This document shows positions 34,062-42,756 of a DNA stretch of 64,000 nt, one piece after another. A program made the translations under genes and the position numbers. Numbering within the stretch: the stretch's first letter is position 1; every line of letters starts with the position of its first letter. This DNA is from GCA-2862585 sp965661345. Lineage in GTDB: Bacteria; Bacteroidota; Bacteroidia; Flavobacteriales; UBA7312. The stretch covers positions 1-64,000 of the forward strand of contig CBFIDK010000005.1 of NCBI GenBank assembly GCA_965661345.1, written 5' to 3'. The notes below the pieces were generated by a model, which did no database searches, was not told where the DNA came from, and saw only the letters and a list, made by a program, of their open reading frames with translations.

Positions 34062-35444
34062 ATGAAAAAACATTTACTATTAATTTTCACTTTTTTATTC
34101 TCACTTATTTTATTTGCTCAATCTCCCGATAAAAAATGGAGCGTCGGTTATAAAATAGGGGCAGAACAGTTTGCGGGCTATGTTGGCGAAGGTTTTGATG
34201 GGCTTGATAAGTCTCACCTAATAAACGGCTTTACCCTTTCTAGAAGGATAAATAGCCATTTTGACGTTGGACTAAGCGCTTTACGTGGCGAAAACGACAG
34301 TCAGTATTATGACAATTATTATGTCGGTGAGAACATCTTGTTGCGCGATTTAACAATGTTTAATATGAACACTAAATTTAACTTTTTTAAATACGATGAT
34401 GTAAGGGTAAGGCCGTTTGTGTTTGCTGGCTTTAGCGTATTGGCCTATGATAATAATGGCCTTGACTTTGAATTAGACGATTTACAGTACCCTGATTTGG
34501 GCTTGGGTTTGAACATAAAGGTCTCTCCAACGGTAAATGTTACGTTTGATGAAACATTATTTTTTATAGATAAAGGTTTTGGCATCAATAATAAGTTAGA
34601 AAAATACCTAATGCATGCTGTAGGGGTTTCCTTTAATCTCGGTAAGCTAAAAGACTCAGACGATGATGGTGTCAGCGATAGAAACGACGAGTGTCCTGAG
34701 GTGTTTGGGCTAAAACAGTTTAGCGGTTGCCCAGACTCAGACAGCGACGGCGTCAAAGATTCTGAAGATAAATGCCCTAATGAAGCGGGATTAGTGAGCC
34801 TTGAAGGTTGCCCGGATTCGGACAATGATGGTATTCCTAACCGAACGGACGAATGTCCTAATAAGAAAGGAACAAAAGCGTTAGGCGGTTGTCCTGATAC
34901 GGATAACGATGGTATTGCTGACAATAAAGATGAATGCCCTAAGGCAAAGGGTTCAAAACAACTCAAAGGTTGTCCAGACTCGGACAATGACGGCATCGCT
35001 GATAAAGACGACAAATGCCCAAAAGTAAAAGGGTCAAAAAAGAATAAAGGTTGCCCAGAAGAGGTGGTTAAGCAAACGCCAAATCGAGAAAAAACCAAAG
35101 ACTCCTCTCCTCAAGTGTCTTTGTTTGTGGTAAACTTTGAAAGCGGTAGCAGTAAAATAAATAAAGAGTCAAAAACTATACTAAACTCTATTGTTGATGT
35201 ATTGAAGAAAAACCCGAATTACAAATTAGATATTAAGGGCTATACAGACACTGATGGTGACGAAAAAATGAACTTAAATCTATCAAGTTCAAGAGCCAAA
35301 ATTGTAAAGAATTATCTTGTAAATAAAGGGGTTTCTGCCAAGCGTTTATTCTCAAAAGGGTATGGCGAAGCAAACCCTATTGCTGATAATACGTCTGATG
35401 CAGGAAAGGCTAAAAATAGACGTGTTGAATTGTTTTTGAAATGA
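34062..35444 (+). CDS. OmpA-family outer membrane protein with thrombospondin type-3 repeats
   Basis: 460 aa. Signal peptide (LLLIFTFLFSLILFAQS), then an eight-strand-like beta-barrel of about 175 residues. Five calcium-binding TSP3 repeats follow (residues 198-332, consensus DSDNDGI-x-D-x-x-D-x-CP), then a C-terminal OmpA peptidoglycan-binding domain (VNFESGSSKI, KGYTDTDG, LSSSRAKIVKNYLV, NRRVELF). It links the outer membrane to the cell wall and is usually abundant in Bacteroidota. The next gene starts five bases after its stop. Confidence 0.93.
   Translation: MKKHLLLIFTFLFSLILFAQSPDKKWSVGYKIGAEQFAGYVGEGFDGLDKSHLINGFTLSRRINSHFDVGLSALRGENDSQYYDNYYVGENILLRDLTMFNMNTKFNFFKYDDVRVRPFVFAGFSVLAYDNNGLDFELDDLQYPDLGLGLNIKVSPTVNVTFDETLFFIDKGFGINNKLEKYLMHAVGVSFNLGKLKDSDDDGVSDRNDECPEVFGLKQFSGCPDSDSDGVKDSEDKCPNEAGLVSLEGCPDSDNDGIPNRTDECPNKKGTKALGGCPDTDNDGIADNKDECPKAKGSKQLKGCPDSDNDGIADKDDKCPKVKGSKKNKGCPEEVVKQTPNREKTKDSSPQVSLFVVNFESGSSKINKESKTILNSIVDVLKKNPNYKLDIKGYTDTDGDEKMNLNLSSSRAKIVKNYLVNKGVSAKRLFSKGYGEANPIADNTSDAGKAKNRRVELFLK
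34653..35057 (+). repeat. Five tandem 81-bp repeats encoding TSP3 units
   Basis: Each 27-codon unit begins near D-S-D-x-D-G and ends G-C-P. Units are similar at protein level and partly at DNA level, the last three most alike, suggesting recent unit duplication. Confidence 0.8.
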
Positions 35445-35448
35445 CAAT

Positions 35449-35868
35449 ATGAGTAGGCTTAGTGTTGTATATAGCTTGGTATTTTTGATGTTAGGTATTG
35501 GTGTAAATGCTCAAAACAGAACCGACACCATTACTATTATAGAAGATTTTGGCACTAAGTTTTATCAAGACGGCTATCAATTAAACGTCAGTGAGTTGTT
35601 TTGGATAGCAAATCAAATTCCAGAAATGGATGATGCAAAAAGAACATACCGTATGGGTGTGTTGTTATCTTCAATTGGGGGTTTCTTAATTGGTTACCCC
35701 GTCGGACAACATCTTGGCGGGAACAATGAGGCTGTTTGGGAGTGCGCGCTAGTTGGTGTTGGAATAACCACACTATCCTTGCCTATTTTTACTAGCTCTC
35801 GTAAAAAAGCCGTTAAGGGTGTGCGTGCTTTCAACCGAAACATAACACATAAAAAAGCCCTCGACTGA
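35449..35868 (+). CDS. Small exported protein of unknown function
   Basis: 139 aa with a signal peptide (VYSLVFLMLGIGVNAQ). A central glycine-rich hydrophobic stretch (MGVLLSSIGGFLIGYPVGQHLGG) and a second (CALVGVGITTLSLPIF) look like a membrane-spanning or membrane-inserted hairpin. The basic tail (SSRKKAVKGVRAFN) follows. No family assigned. It sits five bases after the ompA-like gene and its stop codon lies in the loop of the shared terminator, so it is likely a cotranscribed partner. Confidence 0.7.
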   Translation: MSRLSVVYSLVFLMLGIGVNAQNRTDTITIIEDFGTKFYQDGYQLNVSELFWIANQIPEMDDAKRTYRMGVLLSSIGGFLIGYPVGQHLGGNNEAVWECALVGVGITTLSLPIFTSSRKKAVKGVRAFNRNITHKKALD

Positions 35869-35880
35869 GGGCTTTTTTTT
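35851..35880. terminator. Bidirectional terminator
   Basis: AAAAAAGCCCTC and GAGGGCTTTTTTTT form a perfect hairpin with a four-base loop. It serves both the ompA-like pair on + and the M42 peptidase gene on -. The + gene's stop codon and last codons are within the stem-loop. Confidence 0.85.
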
Positions 35881-36925
35881 ATTTAAAACTCCAATCGTAT
35901 TGGTCGAGTTCTTTGACCGAATAGTGAAGTAAATCAATGGCGTTTCGGATATCTGTTTTGTCAGCCATTTCTATTACCTGATGGATGTGTCTTGTTGGTA
36001 TAGATACTGCCCCTGCAATTGATCCGCCTGGAGTAAAGCGTTGTATCCCTGCGGTGTCTGTTCCGCCACCCGTAAGAATTTCTAATTGATGGGGAATGTT
36101 GTGTCTTTCAGAAACTTCTTTCATGTAGCTCACCATTCTATAATCACAAATGGTGGATGAATCCATTACTTTTATTGCTGCTCCTTTTCCTAATTCTGTT
36201 ATCTTTTCGTGCGGTGCTGCTCCTGGAACATCGTAGGCAATGGTGGTGTCTAAGCCAAATCCAAAGTCTGGTTGAACCTCTTGAGTAGCCACATTTGCCC
36301 CCCTAATTCCTACCTCTTCTTGAACTGTAAACACCCCGTAAATATCGTAGGGGTTGTCTTTTATTTCTCTTAGCATTTCAATAAGAATAAAAACAGACAC
36401 CCTGTTGTCAATGGATTTACAGTTAACGCAATTCCCCATTTCTATAAGTTGTCTTTCTCGAGTAATAGGGTTCCCTACACCTATGTATTTCTCGACCTCT
36501 TCCTTGGGCATTCCCATATCAATAAAATAGTCAGTGGTCTTTGGGGATTTGTTTCTCTCTTCTGGAGTCATTACGTGTATGGGCTTACTTCCCATTACTC
36601 CAATCAAGTCTTTTTTACCGTGAACAATTACGCGTTGAGCAGTTAGTGTTTTAGGGTCAAATCCTCCTAGGGTGTGAAAACGCAAAAAACCATTGTCATC
36701 AATGTGTGTAACAATAAAGCCGATCTCGTCCATGTGGGCCCCAATCATTACTTTTTTGTCTTTACGGCCTTTTTTTATGGCGGTAACGTTGCCCATATTA
36801 TCGACTTTTACTTCATCTACTAAAGGTGTTACTTCTCGTAGTACTATTTCTCTTATTCTTTGTTCGAAGCCAGGCGCTCCTGCTGCCTCGCAAATCTCTG
36901 CGAGTAATTTTACATTTATAGACAT
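35879..36925 (-). CDS. M42-family metallopeptidase (glutamyl aminopeptidase/endoglucanase-type)
   Basis: 348 aa. M42 peptidases are tetrahedral, two-zinc aminopeptidases of the cytoplasm that trim peptides. Metal-binding segments: GAHMDEIGF (H), SIDNRVSVFIL (D), TVQEEVGIRGA (EE), FGLDTTIAYD (D) and PTRHIHQVIE (H near the end). All are intact. The gene ends against the terminator shared with the ompA-like operon and follows pyk by 11 bases, so it may be cotranscribed with it. Confidence 0.93.
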   Translation of the reverse strand: MSINVKLLAEICEAAGAPGFEQRIREIVLREVTPLVDEVKVDNMGNVTAIKKGRKDKKVMIGAHMDEIGFIVTHIDDNGFLRFHTLGGFDPKTLTAQRVIVHGKKDLIGVMGSKPIHVMTPEERNKSPKTTDYFIDMGMPKEEVEKYIGVGNPITRERQLIEMGNCVNCKSIDNRVSVFILIEMLREIKDNPYDIYGVFTVQEEVGIRGANVATQEVQPDFGFGLDTTIAYDVPGAAPHEKITELGKGAAIKVMDSSTICDYRMVSYMKEVSERHNIPHQLEILTGGGTDTAGIQRFTPGGSIAGAVSIPTRHIHQVIEMADKTDIRNAIDLLHYSVKELDQYDWSFK

Positions 36926-36936
36926 CTAATTTGTTT

Positions 36937-38355
36937 TTATTTGAGGTAACTCAACCTCATCATGTTAGTCATTCCTTTTTCTTTTATAGGCATACTGGCT
37001 ACGTTTAAGACTAGATCGCCCGATTTTAGTAGTCCCGTTCCCTTGAGTATTCGCTTTGTGTCTGCTACCGTTTCATCGGTACCCGTCTCGTTATCGTAAT
37101 AAAAGCCTTTTACCCCCCAAACCAAACTTAGCGTATTAAGTATTTCATGGTTGTTTGTAAACGCATATATTTTACACGGTGGTCTATGGCTTGATATTTC
37201 AATGGCGTTGTAGCCCGAGTGAGTCATTGTTATTATAGCTTTTGCGCTTACTTGTTCGGCAAGTTTACAAGAGTGGTAACAAATAGCGTCAGATATAAAG
37301 CGCTCGCCGTAGGTTTCTTTTAGTTCGTATGAGCGGGTTGAAGAAAATTCTTGTTCAACATTAGTAATAATTTTACTCATCGTTTCCACCGCCTGCAAAG
37401 GGAAAGCGCCTACCGATGTTTCTCCACTAAGCATAACCGCGTCTGCACCGTCCATTACAGAATTGGCTACATCGTTTACTTCTGCTCTTGTAGGAGTAAC
37501 GCTTTCTGTCATGCTCTCAAGCATTTGTGTAGCCACAATAACGGGCTTGGCTTTTTCCAAGCACATTTTGGCAATCTTTTTCTGAATTACAGGTACTTTT
37601 TGCATTGGTATTTCCACACCCAAGTCGCCTCGTGCAATCATTACCGCATCGGTTACATCAATAATGCTATTAAGGTTTTTTATCGCTTGTGGTTTTTCAA
37701 TTTTTGCAATTACCCTTGCGCTGTGGTTTTCTTTTTTGATATGCTTTTTGAGCTCAAGAATATCTTGTGCTGACCTTACAAAAGAAAGGCCTATCCACTC
37801 AATGGGTTGGGTTAAAATAAAGTCAAGATCTTTTAGGTCTTTTTCTGTCAAACAAGGTTGTGAAATTACTGTGTTTGGCAAGTTAACCCCTTTATTTGAG
37901 CTTAGTTCCCCTCCGTGTATCACTTTAGTAATCACAGTATCTTTGCTATTGGTGCTGACAACTTCTATATGAAGCTTACCGTCATTTATCAGTATTAGCT
38001 CTCCAGCCTTAACATCTTCAGGAAACTGTTCGTAGTTGATGTATGCTTTTGTACTGTCTCCAACACACTCTTTGGTTGTAATTACAAACTCTGTACCGTC
38101 AACCAGGCTTGAGCCTTCTTCTATTTTTCCTATTCTTATTTTTGGGCCTTGAAGGTCTGCTAAAATCGCCGTGTGCACATTTAGATCTTGATTAATCTCT
38201 TTGATTAGGTGAATCGTTTCTAAATGTGTTTTGTGGTCGGCGTGTGAAAAGTTTAGCCTGCAAACGTTTACGCCTGCTTTTATCATTTGGGTTAGGGTGT
38301 CTTTAGTTAGACACGCCGGGCCCATTGTTGCTACTATTTTGGTGTTATTCATCAT
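36937..38355 (-). CDS. pyk: Pyruvate kinase
   Basis: About 472 aa from the ATG pair at 38355/38352 (MMNNTKIVATMGPA). Catalyses phosphoenolpyruvate plus ADP to pyruvate plus ATP. KIVATMGPACLT, LNFSHADHKTH, IARGDLGVEIP, VIVATQMLESM and MLSGETSVGAFP are all present, followed by the C-terminal allosteric-type domain. Upstream codons of the same frame overlap the neighbouring gene's stop and are not used. The gene order rnc - IPExxxVDY-like - pyk is common in Flavobacteriia. Confidence 0.96.
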   Translation of the reverse strand: MMNNTKIVATMGPACLTKDTLTQMIKAGVNVCRLNFSHADHKTHLETIHLIKEINQDLNVHTAILADLQGPKIRIGKIEEGSSLVDGTEFVITTKECVGDSTKAYINYEQFPEDVKAGELILINDGKLHIEVVSTNSKDTVITKVIHGGELSSNKGVNLPNTVISQPCLTEKDLKDLDFILTQPIEWIGLSFVRSAQDILELKKHIKKENHSARVIAKIEKPQAIKNLNSIIDVTDAVMIARGDLGVEIPMQKVPVIQKKIAKMCLEKAKPVIVATQMLESMTESVTPTRAEVNDVANSVMDGADAVMLSGETSVGAFPLQAVETMSKIITNVEQEFSSTRSYELKETYGERFISDAICYHSCKLAEQVSAKAIITMTHSGYNAIEISSHRPPCKIYAFTNNHEILNTLSLVWGVKGFYYDNETGTDETVADTKRILKGTGLLKSGDLVLNVASMPIKEKGMTNMMRLSYLK

Positions 38356-38359
38356 ACGT

Positions 38360-38755
38360 TTAATATACAAATTGTTCTTTTGTTTTTCTGTCATTCTCCT
38401 CAAATACGGCTAAAACGTATTCAGACTGTTGAATCAGACGTGCATAGTGTTGAACGTCTTGTTTGTCAACCTCTTTTTGTAGTAATAGCCAATAATCCAC
38501 CTGCTTTTTCTTGGACACCAAAAAGCCGTCTTGTGATTTATTTGAAAAAACTAATATTTCATCTGAGTCCGATAGGTGTTGGTATCTTGAAAACTCAGCT
38601 TTTGAATCATAGGATATGTAAGGTGTTGTTTTGAAAAAATTTGTTCTTAATGTGTGGTTAAGTGTCCATGCAAAGCGGTAGTCTTTGAGGTGACAACTGA
38701 TCCCCAGTAAAGAAAAACTTACATCCAACTCTATTCTTAACATTTGTTTTCCCAT
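38360..38755 (-). CDS. IPExxxVDY-family protein (variant motif)
   Basis: 131 aa. In Flavobacteriia a short protein named for the motif I-P-E-x-x-x-V-D-Y sits between rnc and pyk. Here the same place and size occur, and VDY is kept (KKKQVDYWLL) but the I-P-E part reads L-V-S. Function of the family is unknown to me. The assignment relies on position, length and the partial motif. Its stop is four bases from the pyk start. Confidence 0.7.
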   Translation of the reverse strand: MGKQMLRIELDVSFSLLGISCHLKDYRFAWTLNHTLRTNFFKTTPYISYDSKAEFSRYQHLSDSDEILVFSNKSQDGFLVSKKKQVDYWLLLQKEVDKQDVQHYARLIQQSEYVLAVFEENDRKTKEQFVY

Positions 38756-38794
38756 AATAAATGCTAAAATAACCCTTTATCTTGAAATTTGATT

Positions 38795-39493
38795 TTAAGA
38801 GTGTGTTAATTCTTTATACGCTTCTTTCGCGGCTTGTTCTTCGGCTCTTTTAATGGATGTGCCAACAGCACGTCCTTTGTTTTTGTTGTCAATCATAATC
38901 ATCACCTCGTAGGTCTTTTCGTGGTCTTTGCCAAAAGAGTCTATAAGTCTGAATTTGATTTGTTTTTTGTTGGCTTGTCCCCACTCTAGTATTATGCCCT
39001 TATAGCTTACCACTTTTTTGACAAGTTGTTGTAGATTTATGTGTGGTTCTATTAGTTTATCTTCAATAAATTTTGCTGTAAAAGCATAGCCTTTGTCCAA
39101 AAAAATTGCTCCTATCAAAGCTTCGAGTGCATTGCCATAAATGGAACGGTTTGAACTTGCTTGGTGCTTGAGTAGTGTATTTAATTGGATGTCAAGCGCT
39201 AGTTTATTTAGTGTTTTTCGGCTTACAATTTTTGAGCGCGTTTGTGTTAAAAAACCCTCGTCTTGATCTGGAAAAGCATTATATAGCATTTCTGCAATCA
39301 CCGAACCAAAGATAGCGTCGCCTAAATACTCGAGCCGCTCGTTGTGTTTTGGGCTATTTTTGATAGACCTGTGGGTTAATGCTTCGTAAAAAAGATTAAT
39401 GTCATTAGGGCTATAGCCTATTACATTAATTAATTTCTTTTCGTATGTGGTTTTGGGTTTAAAGAGGTTTTTGATGTCGTCTAAAAACTTCAT
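38795..39493 (-). CDS. rnc: Ribonuclease III
   Basis: 232 aa from the ATG at 39493. Cleaves double-stranded RNA for rRNA maturation and regulation. The RNase III signature HNERLEYLGDAIFGSVI is near residue 56, with the second acidic cluster at GNALEALIGAIFLDKGY (E and D metal ligands). A double-stranded-RNA-binding domain forms the C-terminus (KEEQ-like RAEEQAAKEAYKEL). The ATG overlaps the last base of the fabF stop (TGATG), coupling the two. A TTG one codon earlier is rejected. Confidence 0.95.
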   Translation of the reverse strand: MKFLDDIKNLFKPKTTYEKKLINVIGYSPNDINLFYEALTHRSIKNSPKHNERLEYLGDAIFGSVIAEMLYNAFPDQDEGFLTQTRSKIVSRKTLNKLALDIQLNTLLKHQASSNRSIYGNALEALIGAIFLDKGYAFTAKFIEDKLIEPHINLQQLVKKVVSYKGIILEWGQANKKQIKFRLIDSFGKDHEKTYEVMIMIDNKNKGRAVGTSIKRAEEQAAKEAYKELTHS

Positions 39494-40737
39494 CAAACTT
39501 TTTTAACCATTACACAGGCGTTGTGACCACCGAAACCAAAAGTGTTTGAAATGGCGGTGTTTACTTCTCGTTCTTGCGCTTTGTTTAGCGTAAGATTTAG
39601 CGTTGAGTCAATTTCAGGGTCTTCTGTTGAGTGATTAATTGTAGGGGGAACTATGTTATTTTTAACCGCTAAAATCGACGCTATCGTTTCTACAGCGCCT
39701 GCAGCGCCTAATAAGTGCCCTGTCATCGATTTTGTTGAGCTGATATTAAGTTTTGGTGCGTGTTCACCAAAGACCCCTTTTATTGCTTTAACCTCAGCAA
39801 TATCGCCAAGCGGTGTTGAGGTGCCGTGTACATTAATGTAGTCTATGTCTTCTGGGGTTAGCCCAGCGTCTTCAATGGCTAAGCGCATGACGTTCATTGC
39901 GCCAATTCCTTCAGGATGAGGGGCCGTTATGTGGTGTGCGTCGGCTGTCATTGCACCTCCTACAACTTCGGCATATATTTTTGCTCCTCTTGCTTTAGCG
40001 TGCTCGTATTCTTCGAGAATTATTGCGCCTGCTCCTTCACCTAGTACAAAACCGTCTCTTTCTTTGTCAAACGGACGTGAGGCTGTTTTTGGCGATTCGT
40101 TTCGTGTTGAAAGCGCATGCATGGCGTTAAACCCTCCTACTCCGGCTTCATTGATGGATGCTTCTGATCCCCCTGAAATAAACACGTCTGCTTTACCCCA
40201 TTTAATATAATTAAATGCGTCAATTAAAGCGTGGGTTGAAGAGGCGCAAGCTGATACGGTAGCGTAGTTTGGCCCTCTAAAACCATACTTAATTGATACA
40301 TGACCGGCAGCTATGTCGGCAATCATTTTAGGAATAAAAAACGGATTGAATCGAGGAACACCAGAGCCAGTAGCAAAGTCGCCACATTCTTTTAAAAAGG
40401 TGTCAAGCCCCCCTATTCCAGAGCCCCATATTACACCGGCTCTATCGAGGTTTAATTTTTCTAAGTCAAAAGACGCGTCCTCCATAGCTTCAGATACGGC
40501 TACCATTGCGTAAATGGCATACATATCGAGCTTGCGCGCCTCCTTTCTGTCCAAAAATTCCGTTGGGTCGAAGTCTTTCACTTCGCAAGCAAAACGGGTT
40601 TTGAAATGGGTTGCGTCAAATCGTGTGATTGGTCCAGCTCCGCTAGTTCCTTTAAGTAAGTTGTTCCAAAAATCCGAAACATTATTACCTATCGGAGTGA
40701 GAGCGCCCAATCCTGTAACTACGACTCGCCTTGACAT
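39493..40737 (-). CDS. fabF: 3-oxoacyl-[ACP] synthase II
   Basis: 414 aa. Elongates acyl-ACP with malonyl-ACP in fatty acid synthesis. Active-site residues are visible: C164 in SACASSTHAL, the histidine of NVHGTSTPLGD, and KSMTGHLLGAAGAVE. Typical length. It lies between acpP (15 bases upstream) and rnc (overlapping), the conserved fatty-acid/RNase III operon. Confidence 0.97.
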   Translation of the reverse strand: MSRRVVVTGLGALTPIGNNVSDFWNNLLKGTSGAGPITRFDATHFKTRFACEVKDFDPTEFLDRKEARKLDMYAIYAMVAVSEAMEDASFDLEKLNLDRAGVIWGSGIGGLDTFLKECGDFATGSGVPRFNPFFIPKMIADIAAGHVSIKYGFRGPNYATVSACASSTHALIDAFNYIKWGKADVFISGGSEASINEAGVGGFNAMHALSTRNESPKTASRPFDKERDGFVLGEGAGAIILEEYEHAKARGAKIYAEVVGGAMTADAHHITAPHPEGIGAMNVMRLAIEDAGLTPEDIDYINVHGTSTPLGDIAEVKAIKGVFGEHAPKLNISSTKSMTGHLLGAAGAVETIASILAVKNNIVPPTINHSTEDPEIDSTLNLTLNKAQEREVNTAISNTFGFGGHNACVMVKKV

Positions 40738-40752
40738 TATAAAAAAGTTATA

Positions 40753-40983
40753 TTAAGCCTTTTCGATAAACGAAATAGCATCTCCAACAGTGACAATGGC
40801 CTCTGCTTGATCGTCTGGAATTTGAATATCGAATTCTTTTTCGAATTCCATAATTAATTCAACAGTGTCTAAAGAATCAGCACCTAAATCATTGGTGAAG
40901 CTCGCTTCTGGTGAAACCTCTGCTTCGTCAACACCTAATTTATCTACTATAATTGCTTTTACTTTTGTTGCGGTATCAGACAT
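40753..40983 (-). CDS. acpP: Acyl carrier protein
   Basis: 76 aa from the ATG at 40983. Phosphopantetheine is attached to S37 in LGADSLDTVELIM. Acidic, four-helix ACP of normal length. First gene of the acpP-fabF-rnc operon and divergent from purN. No perfect TAnnTTTG is seen upstream; a TATTTATTTG with two extra bases lies at 41013-41022 on the minus strand. Confidence 0.97.
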   Translation of the reverse strand: MSDTATKVKAIIVDKLGVDEAEVSPEASFTNDLGADSLDTVELIMEFEKEFDIQIPDDQAEAIVTVGDAISFIEKA

Positions 40984-41079
40984 GAATGAAAGTTTTTTTA
41001 TTAAACAAGTTGCAAATAAATATACTTTTTGATTATAAAACAAGCGAAGACGTTTGTATTTATTGTTTATTTAAAATAA

Positions 41080-41108
41080 TTGCTTTTAAAATAGTTGTTC
41101 TATTTTTG
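41080..41108 (+). promoter_or_regulatory. Promoter of purN
   Basis: TTG (41080-41082), 18 bases, TATTTTTG (41101-41108); the ATG follows 10 bases later, leaving a very short leader. Confidence 0.6.
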
Positions 41109-41118
41109 AGCTGTAAAG

Positions 41119-41706
41119 ATGGATAAGGTAAAAATTGCAATATTTATTTCAGGTAAAGGGTCAAACGCCCTGAACATCATCAGGTATTTTAGGGGTAATG
41201 ACGCCATTGAAGTGGCCTTGGTATTGAGCAATAAAGCAGACTCTTTTGGTCTTGAAAAGGCTCAAAAAGCGGGGGTGAACACCGTTGTTTTTAACAATGA
41301 GGCGTTCAAAAAGAACGGAGAGGTTGACACCTATTTGAGGTCTTTGGGTGTTAGTTTTATTGTTTTGGCAGGCTTTTTACGGCAAATTCCTGTTGATTTG
41401 GTTGAGTCCTTCAAAAACAGAATCATAAACATTCACCCTTCTTTGTTGCCGAAGTTTGGCGGCAAGGGTATGTTTGGGGAGCATGTTCACAAGGCTGTTC
41501 TAGAGAGTGGCGAAACAGAAAGCGGAATAACTATTCATTATGTAACAAATGAATACGATGAAGGAAAGGTAATTTTTCAGGAAACCGTTAGTGTTGATGA
41601 GAAAGACACTGTGCAAGGCTTAATAAGCAAAATTCAAAAGCTAGAACACGCTTATTATCCAGTAATAATTGAAAAAACAATTCATCATGGATTTAATCTT
41701 AAGTGA
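41119..41706 (+). CDS. purN: Phosphoribosylglycinamide formyltransferase
   Basis: 195 aa. Transfers a formyl group from 10-formyl-THF to GAR in purine synthesis. SGKGSNALNII binds phosphate; the catalytic Asn-His pair is in INIHPSLLPKF and the Asp in HYVTNEYDEGKVI. Divergent from acpP as in many Bacteroidota. Its 3' end overlaps the marC gene by 20 bases. Confidence 0.95.
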   Translation: MDKVKIAIFISGKGSNALNIIRYFRGNDAIEVALVLSNKADSFGLEKAQKAGVNTVVFNNEAFKKNGEVDTYLRSLGVSFIVLAGFLRQIPVDLVESFKNRIINIHPSLLPKFGGKGMFGEHVHKAVLESGETESGITIHYVTNEYDEGKVIFQETVSVDEKDTVQGLISKIQKLEHAYYPVIIEKTIHHGFNLK

Positions 41707-42268
41707 GGTTTTAACTGTCTTTATGGTTTTGTTTGCGGTAATAGATATTTTTGGATCTATTCCAATAATTGTAGATATAAAGCAAAAAACAGGAGAAATT
41801 TCAGCCCTTAAGGCAAGCACTGTTTCTTTATTGATAATGCTTGGTTTTTTGGCTTTAGGAGAGCGTCTTATAGGATTTATTGGAATTGATGTAAACTCTT
41901 TTGCTGTTGCGGGTTCTATAATTATTTTTCTCATGTCGCTAGAGATGGTTTTGAATATACGGCTATTTAAGGATGATGGCTCTTCAGTTAAAACCGCCTC
42001 GATTGTGCCTTTGGCTTTTCCAATTATTGCTGGGGCGGGCTCCATGACCACTATACTATCCTTACGAGCAGAATTTGAAGCCATTAACATTGCAGCTGCT
42101 ATTTTCTTAAACATTCTTGTTGTTTTTGTGGTGCTAAAGCTCACGGGTAAAATTGAGCGGCTATTGGGTGTCGGCGGTATTGCTATTCTTAGAAAAGTAT
42201 TTGGTATTGTTCTTTTGGCTATCGCTATAAAGTTGTTTAGTAGTAATATAAAAGCCTTATTTAATTAA
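41687..42268 (+). CDS. MarC-family integral membrane protein
   Basis: 193 aa from the ATG at 41687. Six hydrophobic helices; F-A-V-I-D-I-F-G-S-I-P-I in helix 1 and PLAFPIIAGAGSMTT in the middle are MarC hallmarks. Family function is unresolved (once linked to multiple antibiotic resistance). It overlaps purN at its 5' end and the rnhA ATG at its stop (TAATG). An upstream TTG was rejected in favour of the ATG. Confidence 0.9.
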   Translation: MDLILSEVLTVFMVLFAVIDIFGSIPIIVDIKQKTGEISALKASTVSLLIMLGFLALGERLIGFIGIDVNSFAVAGSIIIFLMSLEMVLNIRLFKDDGSSVKTASIVPLAFPIIAGAGSMTTILSLRAEFEAINIAAAIFLNILVVFVVLKLTGKIERLLGVGGIAILRKVFGIVLLAIAIKLFSSNIKALFN

Positions 42269-42750
42269 TGAGCATTAAAATATATACCGACGGCTCTTCA
42301 AAAGGAAACCCTGGTCCCGGAGGCTATGGCATTGTGCTTCTTTCTGATGAAGGGCACCGAAAAGAGGTGGCTAAGGGGTTTAGAAAAACCACCAATAACC
42401 GCATGGAATTATTGAGTGTTATTGTTGCTTTAGAGATGCTAAAGGCTCGTCCCATGGATGTCCTTATTTTTTCTGATTCGAAATACGTCGTTGATGCTGT
42501 AGAGAAACGCTGGGTGTTTGCTTGGGAAAAAAAATATTTTGACAAAAAGAAGAACGCAGACCTATGGAAAAGGTTTTTAATTATTTACCGCAAACATAAC
42601 GTTAAGTTTATCTGGGTAAAAGGTCACAACAACAATGTCGAAAATGAGCGCTGCGATAAGTTGGCTGTAGCTGCTGCGGAAGCCGAAAAACACCACGGCA
42701 TTGACAGGGGTTACGAAAACTCTCTAAATCAAAACCAAAGCCTATTGTAA
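42268..42750 (+). CDS. rnhA: Ribonuclease HI
   Basis: 160 aa. Degrades the RNA strand of RNA-DNA hybrids. Catalytic residues D (IYTDGSSKGNPG), E (NNRMELLSV), D (FSDSKYVVDAV) and the C-terminal histidine/aspartate segment (KGHNNNVENERCDKLA) are all present. The start overlaps the MarC stop by one base. It converges on the M1 peptidase gene with 6 bases between. Confidence 0.95.
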   Translation: MSIKIYTDGSSKGNPGPGGYGIVLLSDEGHRKEVAKGFRKTTNNRMELLSVIVALEMLKARPMDVLIFSDSKYVVDAVEKRWVFAWEKKYFDKKKNADLWKRFLIIYRKHNVKFIWVKGHNNNVENERCDKLAVAAAEAEKHHGIDRGYENSLNQNQSLL

Positions 42751-42756
42751 GTCATT

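Noticed and set aside
34445..35098. 217-codon open frame on the minus strand opposite the OmpA-like gene
   Set aside because: It is an antisense shadow of the TSP3 repeats, giving a low-complexity S/P/L-rich product with no family features.
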